From assembly GCF_014640335.1 (NCBI RefSeq), contig NZ_BMGT01000002.1:186001-250000 (forward strand): a stretch of 64,000 nt of DNA. The letters are read 5' to 3'. Position 1 is the first letter of the stretch. Every line of letters begins with the position of its first letter. The stretch is from Edaphobacter dinghuensis. GTDB lineage: Bacteria > Acidobacteriota > Terriglobia > Terriglobales > Acidobacteriaceae. The notes below the pieces were generated by a model. The model saw only the letters and a program-made list of their open reading frames with translations, ran no database searches and had not been told where the DNA came from. Below are positions 25,093 to 33,699 of the stretch, piece by piece. The position numbers were made by a program, and so were the translations under genes.

Positions 25093-26368
25093 GTAGAGAC
25101 TCGATGCTTGGCAAGAAGATAAGGCTGGTATTTGAAGGCCGCGCGACAATCTTATACGGCACATAGCCCAACTCCTTCCGACAACGCTCTGCTAAGGATT
25201 GACTCTGAATATACGTGATCTGTGAAGGGTCGCTGACAACAAGCGCTGGTTTGTTCATCGGCATACCGTATCGATAGATCTCTCGTACAGCGTTGCGCAT
25301 ATTGGTCGTCGTGTGCCGAGCATGCGGATCTACGAGAATTGCCTCTTCCGGAACGTGATAATCGCGTAGAAGTGCTTTTTTCATCTCTATTGCCTCTGCA
25401 AAATGTGTCTGCGATGGATGCACATACCCACCTGACACCAGGATGAAAGGAGCTTTACCAGCGTGATATGCCTCAGCGGCCAAAGCAGTCCGTTTGCGTC
25501 CAACTTCGGCGAGAGCGACATTTGGATCTTCCGGCCCTTCCCCTGGAACCACAATGACTGAGAACGCGTAGCGGTCCCAATGGGTCGATGAGATAGACCG
25601 AAGAGCAGCTTTATTAATCTTCTCCTGCATCGGTTCAAAACGGCCAGCCTCATCGCGATGATTCAAAGCCAGCAACTGCAGTGCAGCCGTGAGAGAAGGT
25701 TCAAAGAATAGTTTGTCCGTTACTGCAGATATCTGCTCTGTAAGTGAAGTAACGCGCTCCAGAAAATCAGCCGAATGTGTATCAAAAGATATGGAATCTA
25801 TCTTCGGATAGCGTGGCCGACTTCCCTCGCCGTAAACTGCGAGCACATCGTTAAGCCCGTGAGCGCAGAGCACCCACGCACTTACAAGAAGGTCTTGTCC
25901 TCCTCGCTGTTGATAGAGCACATAAGCTCCACTCTCCTGCAGCTCGCGGTCAATAATCTTCCTGACATCCGGGTTGCTCTGATAAATCCTGGTCAGTGCG
26001 ATGGAGACAGACTGAATATCTTCATCGGCCCACGTAAGAGGCCGTAACAGACAATCCGAATTCTGGTGGCAGGTCTGCAATGCCAGCTTTAGACGTTGCT
26101 GTCGCATCGAATTTAGCTGTTCAAGAGCTTTATCCGATGCTAATACGTTGCTGATTTCTGTATTAGTTTGGAAGAGCGATAGAAGGTAAAAGTTCTTGTC
26201 CTCGATAACAGAATGCAGCGGTAGCGGCTTTTTTGCTGGAAATACTTCCGCGAAATTATGAGGAGTAAGAACTGCAATGGCTAAGAAAAAAATCTGAAAA
26301 TGGCGCAGGAACATAGGCGCTGGGGTCTCCATCAAACGATATCCGGTGATCTTGAATGTGGAGGCCAC
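25061..26368 (-). CDS. exported DUF218 (YdcF/ElyC-like) protein
   Basis: 435-aa protein. The C-terminal ~180 residues form a DUF218 domain: VIVVPGEGPEDPN, then ILVSGGYVHPSQ, AILVDPHARHTTTN with the conserved acidic and Thr/Asn residues, and ALVVSDPSQ. DUF218 proteins take part in envelope-related processes such as enterobacterial common antigen carrier handling, but the reaction is unclear. The N-terminal ~220 residues are a helical domain with no recognised motif. A hydrophobic stretch after residue ~20 (FLRHFQIFFLAIAVL) looks like a signal peptide, and the Met at residue 13 (METPAP) is an alternative start that fits it better. Confidence 0.82.
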   Translation of the reverse strand: MASTFKITGYRLMETPAPMFLRHFQIFFLAIAVLTPHNFAEVFPAKKPLPLHSVIEDKNFYLLSLFQTNTEISNVLASDKALEQLNSMRQQRLKLALQTCHQNSDCLLRPLTWADEDIQSVSIALTRIYQSNPDVRKIIDRELQESGAYVLYQQRGGQDLLVSAWVLCAHGLNDVLAVYGEGSRPRYPKIDSISFDTHSADFLERVTSLTEQISAVTDKLFFEPSLTAALQLLALNHRDEAGRFEPMQEKINKAALRSISSTHWDRYAFSVIVVPGEGPEDPNVALAEVGRKRTALAAEAYHAGKAPFILVSGGYVHPSQTHFAEAIEMKKALLRDYHVPEEAILVDPHARHTTTNMRNAVREIYRYGMPMNKPALVVSDPSQITYIQSQSLAERCRKELGYVPYKIVARPSNTSLIFLPSIESLQQNPMDPLDP

Positions 26369-26396
26369 CGCAATATGCGAAGACCTCCACTCTTCT

Positions 26397-29261
26397 TTAA
26401 AACTTCAAGCTTGCTCCGATCTGTACGTTGCGTGAAGTACCCGCAGCGGTTTCTCGAAACAGGTCGCTTGAGTTTGCCGTACTGATGACGGCGCCGGTGC
26501 ATCCTGTGGTGGTGTTGCAATTCAGATTGTTGGTATTGAGAAGGTTCTCCGCCCCGATGAACGCGGAGAGATGAACATGCTCACCTATATCAAAGTAGCG
26601 TTTGACCTGTGCGCTTACCTGAGAGAATCCCCGCCCGCGAAAACTGTTGCGGCTTTCAAAGAGAGGCCGATCATTGACGACACCATCATTGTTGAGATCT
26701 GTGCCGGCCGTCACATTGATAGGAAATCCAGAGTTCATGTAGGTAATTGTGGAGATTTCAAAACCATTGAGCCAACGCAAGGACGACTCGCTCAGCTTGG
26801 GTTGATAAAGTCCCTGAAGAACGAGATTATGACGAATATCACTGTCTGCATTGCCATAGTCGCGATGGAGGTTGGTAGGATCGCTGATGCTTCCCCCCTC
26901 TCCAATGTTGTCATCAAGCGCATGCGAGTACATATAGTTGGCGGTGAACTCGAGACCATTTGAAAGCCGCTTTTGCAACGTAAGAAAGCCGCCAGTGAAA
27001 CTGGACGTCGTTCCCGAATGAACAAGATTAATAGCTCCAAAGCTAGCGTTGGGACGATGAGCAGTGCCAGCGAAGACCGGTCGCCCATCGGCGAGTGTCT
27101 GGCCCGTCGCAGTCAAATTTGTATCCGCATAGTAAAGTCCATGACGCAGTCCTGCGAACTGATAGCCGATAGTAAGTTGAAAGTTTGCTCCAAGCTCCTG
27201 TTGAACCTGCATATTGGCTTGCTGCTGGTAAGTATTGTGAAAGTTCTGATCGAAGGCAGTAATGCTGGGAGGAACCTGAAAGGCACCGCCAGTGAACTGC
27301 GGAACGGTAGGAAAGACGGGCGACCCTGGCGTACTGCCTGTCACCAGATAGTTCAGCAAGCGATGTCCATTCACTTGCGCCGCGTTATAAAAAGTTGCCA
27401 GGCCGGGTACATCGTAGTACATACCATAGGCTGCGTGGACAGTCGTCTTTTGGTTTCCAAATGGAGACCATGTCAGTCCGAGCCGCGGTGCAATATCTTT
27501 GTAGTCATTGGGTACGCTACGCGAAAGCGAATAAGGAGCAAGAGGATCGAAGGTCGGAAAGAGGATAACCTCATAGCGTGCACCGACATTGATATTCAGA
27601 TTGGGAGTAACACGAATCTCGTCCTGCGCAAATGCATTCATGAAGTTGAAGGCAATGCGAACTTCGGGATTACCACTGTATGCGGTAAGGTTTGTATATG
27701 TGAAAGGCAGCCCAGTTGCAGGGTCTACCTTTCCGGCGACAGTATCCAGATATTGGTTAAGAGCGCTGACAGCAGGACGTCCGTTCTGCGCAGCAAGTCC
27801 ACCGAAGGTAAAGGTAGGCGCAGTTCCCGAGAGATTCGCAAAAAGTTCGTGGTCATACTCCACTCCAAATTTCATGGTGTGACGTCCACGTGTCCAGGTC
27901 AGATTGTCGAGCACACTTGTACTACGTTCGGTTGTAGTCGTGGTGGTCAGGGGGCTGAAACCAATATTTGCAACGCTGCTGATATTGATCAAGACGCTTC
28001 CCGCAGGTGAGCTGCTGACAACCGGAAAATCTCCAGTATCGCGTTGAATGGTGCCAAATCGAAGTTCGTTGAGTAGCGTACTCGATAGCACGGTAGCCAA
28101 TTGAACTCCGCCCCCGTTCTGATGGTCAACGTAGCGAGAGCCGCGATCTACAATACTAAGGCCGCTATCGTTATTAGGTTGATGGTTGGTGAAACGTGCA
28201 TAGCGAACATAACCGCTATTCTTCGAGTTCAGCGTATAGTCCACTTTACCGACGAAGGTGCGGTAGGTCTCTCCGAAAGGTGCGGTGCCAATCTCATTAC
28301 TGGGCAATCCAAGTGCGGCAGCATTGGCAGGAGTGATGGTGATGGCATTCGGAAGGGTGTAAGGGTTGTTTTCGAACTGCCCGAAGAAGAAGAGCCTGTC
28401 TTTGATGATCGGCCCCCCCAAAGTAAAGGCTTCGTCATACCAGCTACGATCGGGCTGGACAGTAGCGAGCGTGGGGATTGCTTGCAAGTCGGTGGGGCGC
28501 CACTGCCCAAGTGCCGAGCCGTGAAACTGGTTAGTCCCTGACTTCAAAACCACGTTGATCTGTCCGCCTGCTGCCCTTCCAAATTCGGCAGAATAGCCAT
28601 TGGCTAGAGTCTGCGTTTGTGCAATCGCTTCAGGAGTCACGATGATGAGGCGGATCTGTCGGTTCCCTCCATGCTGGGTATCATCAAGACCATCGAGGTT
28701 CCATTGAGAGCGCTCTGTTCCGCCAAAGGTAAACTGAGTTGTCGAGAACGTACTCGTTGGCATTCCAATGACACCAGGCGAAAGGAGGAGGAAGTTGTAT
28801 GCCTGGCGCGACAGGATCGGCAGATTTTCAATCTCCTTGCGGTCAAGCACTGCGCCCACGGTTGAAGTTCCAGTGTCTACAATATCCGAACCGGCCTCGA
28901 CCTCAACCGTCTGCGCGGTACTTCCTACAGCCAAAGAGATATCCACTCTCGCTTCCTGACCAACACTGAGCACAATATTCTGGAGCGTATTTGTCTGGAA
29001 TCCATCAGCCACCGTAGTAAGACGGTAAACTCCTACCGGCACGAGCGGAAAGCGGTAATACCCCTTCCCGTCGGTCGTCACTTCCTGAGAAACTCCAGTG
29101 CTGACATTGATGAGCGTGTTATGGGCGCCTGAGATCGCACTTTTCGAAGGATCTAAGACGTAGCCGTTTACTGCAGCATCTACAGCATTTGCCTGTGCAA
29201 ACGAAGCAACAGGAAAAGCTGCCAATAATAAGAAAAGCTGTAAACAAAGATTGCGGATCAC
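26397..29261 (-). CDS. TonB-dependent receptor, Oar-like with carboxypeptidase-regulatory-like domain
   Basis: Large outer-membrane protein, 954 aa from the chosen start, typical of acidobacteria and probably taking up oligosaccharides or other large nutrients. I choose the GTG at 29261, which follows AGGAGA and begins a clear signal peptide (LCLQLFLLLAAFPVASFAQA); a longer frame from 29348 has no signal. Domains in order: carboxypeptidase-regulatory-like beta-sandwich (NGYVLDPSKSAISGA ... YYRFPLVPVGVYRLTT), plug (VLDRKEIENLPILSRQAYNFLL ... WNLDGLDDTQH), then a beta-barrel ending in the aromatic C-terminus RNVQIGASLKF. No sigma/anti-sigma pair is present. It is divergent from a membrane-anchored DNA-binding protein gene, a probable regulator. 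Confidence 0.93.
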   Translation of the reverse strand: MIRNLCLQLFLLLAAFPVASFAQANAVDAAVNGYVLDPSKSAISGAHNTLINVSTGVSQEVTTDGKGYYRFPLVPVGVYRLTTVADGFQTNTLQNIVLSVGQEARVDISLAVGSTAQTVEVEAGSDIVDTGTSTVGAVLDRKEIENLPILSRQAYNFLLLSPGVIGMPTSTFSTTQFTFGGTERSQWNLDGLDDTQHGGNRQIRLIIVTPEAIAQTQTLANGYSAEFGRAAGGQINVVLKSGTNQFHGSALGQWRPTDLQAIPTLATVQPDRSWYDEAFTLGGPIIKDRLFFFGQFENNPYTLPNAITITPANAAALGLPSNEIGTAPFGETYRTFVGKVDYTLNSKNSGYVRYARFTNHQPNNDSGLSIVDRGSRYVDHQNGGGVQLATVLSSTLLNELRFGTIQRDTGDFPVVSSSPAGSVLINISSVANIGFSPLTTTTTTERSTSVLDNLTWTRGRHTMKFGVEYDHELFANLSGTAPTFTFGGLAAQNGRPAVSALNQYLDTVAGKVDPATGLPFTYTNLTAYSGNPEVRIAFNFMNAFAQDEIRVTPNLNINVGARYEVILFPTFDPLAPYSLSRSVPNDYKDIAPRLGLTWSPFGNQKTTVHAAYGMYYDVPGLATFYNAAQVNGHRLLNYLVTGSTPGSPVFPTVPQFTGGAFQVPPSITAFDQNFHNTYQQQANMQVQQELGANFQLTIGYQFAGLRHGLYYADTNLTATGQTLADGRPVFAGTAHRPNASFGAINLVHSGTTSSFTGGFLTLQKRLSNGLEFTANYMYSHALDDNIGEGGSISDPTNLHRDYGNADSDIRHNLVLQGLYQPKLSESSLRWLNGFEISTITYMNSGFPINVTAGTDLNNDGVVNDRPLFESRNSFRGRGFSQVSAQVKRYFDIGEHVHLSAFIGAENLLNTNNLNCNTTTGCTGAVISTANSSDLFRETAAGTSRNVQIGASLKF

Positions 29262-29440
29262 GTCACTGTCTCCTAAAGCATAGTTGGTGAAAACCGGAAA
29301 TGGACCAGCTCGGCCCGGTTGCCATATCAGCTCGCATAGGATTAGCACCGTAATTCGCAGTCATCAAAACAAATCACTGCAACGTCACTGCAACACCCAG
29401 GATACAGAGCGCAACAGCTTGAAATTACAAAAGATGTAGT

Positions 29441-29504
29441 AGATACAGAAGTATCTGATACAGTGAATGCACTGTTTCAGCCATGTTTACATGGGGTTTA
29501 CATG
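29441..29504 (+). promoter_or_regulatory. cluster of three short inverted repeats between divergent genes
   Basis: Three dyads in a row: AGATAC/GTATCT (29441-29456), ACAGTG/CACTGT (29460-29475) and CATGTTTACATG (29482-29493); their centres are 19 and 20 bp apart. The last overlaps a direct repeat GTTTACATG (29485-29493 and 29496-29504). The cluster lies 35-98 bp before the plus-strand regulator gene. Confidence 0.5.
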
Positions 29505-29538
29505 AGACTGCTTAACTAAGATTCTTCATGGTCAAAGA

Positions 29539-30858
29539 ATGATCTTCGTCGAAAAAGAGGCAGCTAACCCCGGAGCTTCGGCGACTGATCCTCGTCGCGA
29601 ACTCGTAAGTCGTGTTGTCGCCTCATCGCTCTTTGCAAAAGCAGAACGTCTTTCGACCTTGCTTCTCTATGTCTGCAATGTCGCCCTGGACGGTAGAGCA
29701 GATGAGCTCAGCGAACAGAATATTGGCGAAGCTGTCTTCGGTCGGTCACGTGATTACGATTCTGCTAATGATGGGATCGTTAGGGCGCAGGTTAGTCGTC
29801 TTCGGCAGAGGCTCGACCTCTACTTTGAGGGCGAAGGAATAGATGAGCCGGTCAGGATTGTGATTCCCCGAGGGGGCTATATCCCCTTCTTCGAGCCACG
29901 CCCCTCCAAAGAGCCTATACCTCCCACTTCGCCAATGCCGATTCCAGGTTCAGTGGATTTACCCGTTGAGTCACCCCACATCGCAAGAAGCCGTTCAACC
30001 GGAACCGCCGTGGCATGGAGTCTGGTGGCAGTTCTTGCAATCGTTGTTTTGCTGTTGTCGCTAAAAGATCTTGGCTTTTTTAAGAAGGCCCCGCCAACCC
30101 ATGTAGCGACTCATCCCCTCTGGAGCCAGATGTTCATTCCAGGTCAGCAAACCACACTTGTCCTGGCCGATAGCAATTTAGTGGTTTGGCAAGGAATGAT
30201 GAAGCGAGATGTTCCTCTGGAGGAATATCTGAGCGGCAACTATAGGACCACAATCCCGGCAACAGCTACGCCTCTTCAGAAAGAAGCAGTACAGATCGCC
30301 CAGGGGCGATATACGTCGATGATTGACGTCGAAATGATTCAGTATTTCTCGCAGATCTCACAATTAGAGAAAAGCAAGCTCGACGCACGCTATACGCGCG
30401 ATCTAAGGCCCAACGATTTAAAGCAGGGCAATATCATTCTCAGTGGAGCATCGGAAGCTAATCCATGGGTTCTGTTATTTGAGCACGACATGAACTTTGT
30501 TTTCTCTTATGACCGGCTGCATGATAAGTCGGCGGTTATCAACCGCACTCCCATAGGAAATGAGCCTCGGGAATGGGATTCTATTCACACTGAAAATCAG
30601 CATCACGTCTATGGTGTTGTCGCTTATTTGCCCAACCTTAGCGGAAATGGAAACGTACTTATCCTTGAAGGCACAACAATTGCAGGCACCGAATCCGCTC
30701 TGGATTTCGTATCGGACGATTCGCAATTATTGCCATTCCTTAAACAGTTGAGACGTGCTGATGGAAGCCTCCCACACTTCGAAGTTGTTCTCGGAACCGA
30801 CAACATGAGCGGGAGTGCTGTAAAAAACAGCATTCTTGCCTGGCGTATTAAAAAATAA
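29539..30858 (+). CDS. membrane-anchored regulator with N-terminal winged-helix-like domain
   Basis: 439 aa. Residues ~20-118 match a domain frequent at the N-terminus of acidobacterial and proteobacterial regulators and adenylate-cyclase-like proteins: LSTLLLYVCNVALDGR, SEQNIGEAVFGRSRDYDS, VRAQVSRLRQRLDLYF and IPRGGYIPFFEPR, which I read as a winged-helix-like DNA-binding unit. A Pro-rich linker, one transmembrane helix (~157-176) and a ~260-residue, apparently extracytoplasmic, domain of unknown type follow. This CadC-like layout suggests direct signalling from the periplasm to DNA. It is divergent from the TonB-dependent receptor gene, the most likely target. The assignment of DNA binding is from memory of the domain pattern. 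Confidence 0.75.
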   Translation: MIFVEKEAANPGASATDPRRELVSRVVASSLFAKAERLSTLLLYVCNVALDGRADELSEQNIGEAVFGRSRDYDSANDGIVRAQVSRLRQRLDLYFEGEGIDEPVRIVIPRGGYIPFFEPRPSKEPIPPTSPMPIPGSVDLPVESPHIARSRSTGTAVAWSLVAVLAIVVLLLSLKDLGFFKKAPPTHVATHPLWSQMFIPGQQTTLVLADSNLVVWQGMMKRDVPLEEYLSGNYRTTIPATATPLQKEAVQIAQGRYTSMIDVEMIQYFSQISQLEKSKLDARYTRDLRPNDLKQGNIILSGASEANPWVLLFEHDMNFVFSYDRLHDKSAVINRTPIGNEPREWDSIHTENQHHVYGVVAYLPNLSGNGNVLILEGTTIAGTESALDFVSDDSQLLPFLKQLRRADGSLPHFEVVLGTDNMSGSAVKNSILAWRIKK

Positions 30859-30915
30859 CGATCACTTCTGTCAGATAAAAGGCAATTCTAGTGTCTTCCG
30901 CCTGCAACTCTGAGA

Positions 30916-31857
30916 TTACCTCGACGTTCCCGACGTCTTTGCCATGAACATGTACTGGCCCGGTGTTACTCCCAGAACACGTTTGAACTTCTTGGTGAAG
31001 TGGCTCTGGTCAGTGAATCCCGCCATATAGGCAACATCGACAAGTGGCATACCCAACTGCAGAAGCGATGTTGCCATCTCAATACGAAACTGCGTCAGAT
31101 AGTCTCGTGGGGTCAAGCCGACGATCTCTTTAAACATCCTCAGAAAATGAGAAGCTCCATACGGCGAGAGAGCGGCAAGCTCTGCCAGGCTGAGATTCTG
31201 CCTATAATTCGCTTCCATATACTGCAGCGCCGTCCCAATCGACGTTTTGTCGAGCTCCGGTTCAGCATCACGATTTACAGACTCGGAGTATCGCTCAACC
31301 GCACGTGAAAAGATGGAGCAAAGCAGAGATTCAAAGTGCAGCCTGTCGCCGTCTCTCTCCAGTGCAACGTGAAGCCGAAAGAGGCTGGAGGCCAGTTCGC
31401 GATCCTCCACAAAAGGCTGCTTGAATCTCAGGGTCTGCATCGAGGCATCCGACGCCATCGACTTAAGAAACGTCTTGTCCAGGTAGAACACCCGAAAGCT
31501 CCACCCTAATGAATCTGCCGGCGAAGGAGCATGAGTCTCCCCCGGATTCAACAGCAGTACCGTTCCCCTTCCGAGCACATGATTTGCGCTTCGGCAGTAG
31601 AAGCTCATCGCCCCGCGGTCCACCACACCGATTGCAGGAACCCGATGAAAGTGTCGTGCAAACTCGTAGTTCTGGTACGAGCCCTGAAAAAGTTCCACCC
31701 CATCGAGACCCGCATGTCTCCAGATTCGCGCACGGTCGCCATCCATCAGCGGCCTGTCGCCGTGATCATGTTGCACCTCTGATTCAAAAGCACTTAGGAT
31801 CTGCGAAGTATCGGACTTCAAGGATAAGGAACCGTCCGCTTGAAGCTCACTGGCCAT
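30916..31857 (-). CDS. AraC-family transcriptional regulator (cupin-type sensor)
   Basis: 313 aa. The N-terminal part is a cupin-like AraC-binding domain (FARHFHRVPAIGVVDRGAMSFY, GTVLLLNPGETHAPSP), the C-terminal part a double helix-turn-helix (SLAELAALSPYGASHFLRMF, GLTPRDYLTQFRIEMATSLL, DVAYMAGFTDQSHFTKKFKRVLGVTPGQY). I use the ATG at 31857; a longer frame from 31938 would run into the divergent tolC promoter region and lacks support. It is divergent from the four-gene efflux operon with 88 bp between, so it is the likely regulator of that pump. Confidence 0.9.
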   Translation of the reverse strand: MASELQADGSLSLKSDTSQILSAFESEVQHDHGDRPLMDGDRARIWRHAGLDGVELFQGSYQNYEFARHFHRVPAIGVVDRGAMSFYCRSANHVLGRGTVLLLNPGETHAPSPADSLGWSFRVFYLDKTFLKSMASDASMQTLRFKQPFVEDRELASSLFRLHVALERDGDRLHFESLLCSIFSRAVERYSESVNRDAEPELDKTSIGTALQYMEANYRQNLSLAELAALSPYGASHFLRMFKEIVGLTPRDYLTQFRIEMATSLLQLGMPLVDVAYMAGFTDQSHFTKKFKRVLGVTPGQYMFMAKTSGTSR

Positions 31858-31945
31858 ACTTAAACGATACCAGTTATTTAACTTAGCGCCCCAAAAAGCG
31901 ATTTCATACAAGATTAATAACCTGATCGGTTGCCACAATCTAACT

Positions 31946-33385
31946 GTGAGCCGATTATCTGGACTATTTTTACCTCTGGTGCTGATCCTTACAGCATTCC
32001 AGCCACTCCACGCACAACATGCTCCGCTGTCTCCCGACGCTCCGTGGCAACCGACTCACAATCTCTTCGGAAGCGGCCCCACCCCGCTCTATCGCCACGA
32101 AGCGACCTTGGACAACGACACGGTATACACCCTTGGGCAATTGATCGACATCGCCGAGGAAAACAACCCCTCCACCCATGCCGCATGGGCGCGCGCACGA
32201 GCTGCGGCCGCATCGGTTGGCATCGCCAAAAGCGAGCTTTACCCGACGATTATTGCGGCAGCAGCCGGAAGCACCTTCCTCAACCCGCCGCTGCTCTATA
32301 AAACTTTCGTAATTCAGGATATCGGCGCCTTCGAAACAGCATTGAAGATCAACTACACGCTGGTCGACTTTGGAGCGAGGCGTGACGAGATCGACGCCTC
32401 CAAGGCGCGACTGCTTGCGGCCAACCTCAGCTTCAACAACGAGCAGCTGGTTCTCATCCAGCAAGTGTCGTCTGCCTACTACAAGCTCCTCAATACAATC
32501 GGACTTCGCGAGGCGGCCGAAGTTAACCTGCACGACGCGCAGACCGTCGAAGACGCCGTCCGTGATCGCAAGGCAAATGGTCTGGCGACTCTGCCCGATC
32601 TGCTTGAGGCACGTGCTGCAACGGCCAAGGCAGATTACGAGCTGCAAAGCACGCTGGGTGCCGAAAAGACCGCGTTCGGCGATCTTTCCACCGTCATGAC
32701 CGCGTCTCCCACCAGCCCCTTCAAGGTTCAGGAGCTCAAAGACCTTGTGATTCCCGACACCATGAATCAAACGGTCGAAGAGGCTATCCAGAGCGCTTAC
32801 CAGACTCGCCCCGATCTGCTGTCCGACATCGAACATGTAAAGGCTGCCGACGCAGAGCTGAAATACGCACACTCCGCTTACTACCCCAAACTCGAGTTCG
32901 ACGGCTCCAAAGGCTGGCTTCGCGCCTGGGGACAACAGGAAAGCTACGAAGGGACCTACGGCAAGACCTATACCTACGACGCCAAGCTCAGCCTTACCTG
33001 GACCGTATTTGATGGCCTAAAGCGAGAAAACCGGATCTCGCAGGCAAAGGCCGAGCGAGCCGCTGCCGAAGAAGAGGTTCGCGAGCGCGAAGATAAGATC
33101 GCCGACCATGTATGGGGAGACTACGCTGACGCCACCACTGCCTTGCAGCAACGAGTGGCAGCGACCTCTCTGCTCAACGCCTCGTCCGAGTCATACAACG
33201 CATCGGTCGAATCCTACAAAGACGGCGTCCGTAACATTCTCGACGTGCTCTCTGCCGAGCGTGATCTCGCACAGGCAAGAGCCGTCGATGTGACCGCTCG
33301 CACCCAGGTACTTCAGACATTTATGGACCTGGCCTTCAGAACTGGCTCCCTCCTCACCGACCACCCGAAAGGCAACCATCCGTGA
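31946..33385 (+). CDS. TolC-family outer membrane efflux protein (MdtP-like)
   Basis: 479-aa outer-membrane channel. It starts with GTG and has a Sec signal peptide (LSGLFLPLVLILTAFQPLHAQ). The two TolC repeats are visible: YTLGQLIDIAEENNPSTHAAWARA near the N-terminus and the second with YQTRPDLLSDIEHVKAADAEL, plus SYKDGVRNILDVLSAERDLAQAR near the C-terminus. It is the first gene of a channel-YtcA-adaptor-FUSC operon, the same set as in the E. coli mdt(NOP)/ytcA locus, which exports toxic aromatic compounds. The next gene overlaps by four bases (GTGA at 33382). Confidence 0.93.
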   Translation: MSRLSGLFLPLVLILTAFQPLHAQHAPLSPDAPWQPTHNLFGSGPTPLYRHEATLDNDTVYTLGQLIDIAEENNPSTHAAWARARAAAASVGIAKSELYPTIIAAAAGSTFLNPPLLYKTFVIQDIGAFETALKINYTLVDFGARRDEIDASKARLLAANLSFNNEQLVLIQQVSSAYYKLLNTIGLREAAEVNLHDAQTVEDAVRDRKANGLATLPDLLEARAATAKADYELQSTLGAEKTAFGDLSTVMTASPTSPFKVQELKDLVIPDTMNQTVEEAIQSAYQTRPDLLSDIEHVKAADAELKYAHSAYYPKLEFDGSKGWLRAWGQQESYEGTYGKTYTYDAKLSLTWTVFDGLKRENRISQAKAERAAAEEEVREREDKIADHVWGDYADATTALQQRVAATSLLNASSESYNASVESYKDGVRNILDVLSAERDLAQARAVDVTARTQVLQTFMDLAFRTGSLLTDHPKGNHP

Positions 33386-33687
33386 GCCTCCAACAGAACG
33401 CAGAACGTAAATTCTCCATGTCAATCAAGCGATTCGTCGCTGCCCTCGGCGCTTCAGTAACCGTTGCGGGACTAAGCGGATGCGCCTTCTCTCCTTCCAT
33501 TAACGTCCTCGGGTCGTATTTCCCCGCATGGATCGTCTGTTGCGCTATCGCCATCGGCATCACCACTCTGATGCACTATCTGTTCTCGCGCTGGAAGCTC
33601 GTCGATCAGCTTTGGCCGCTTCCCTTCCTTTATCCATGCCTGATCAGCTTTGTGAGCTGCTTTCTTTGGCTTGTCTTCTTTCGATAA
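33382..33687 (+). CDS. YtcA-family lipoprotein
   Basis: About 101 aa from the GTG that overlaps the tolC stop (GTGA), or 89 aa from the ATG at 33418, which begins the signal peptide SIKRFVAALGASVTVAGLSGC. The lipobox LSGC gives a lipidated N-terminus; two hydrophobic spans follow (WIVCCAIAIGITTLMHYLF and FLYPCLISFVSCFLWLVFF). This is the YtcA layout. In E. coli ytcA precedes mdtN, and here it precedes the HlyD-type adaptor, which supports the name. Its role in the pump is unknown. Confidence 0.85.
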   Translation: MSLQQNAERKFSMSIKRFVAALGASVTVAGLSGCAFSPSINVLGSYFPAWIVCCAIAIGITTLMHYLFSRWKLVDQLWPLPFLYPCLISFVSCFLWLVFFR

Positions 33688-33699
33688 CGAGGTCTTTGT

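Noticed and set aside
26973-28010. 345-codon open frame antisense to the TonB-dependent receptor
   Set aside because: No recognisable domain and rich in Arg, Ser and Cys, as expected from an off-frame reading of the receptor gene.
31970-32935. 321-codon open frame antisense to the MdtP-like gene
   Set aside because: Overlaps a clear TolC-family gene and contains no motif.
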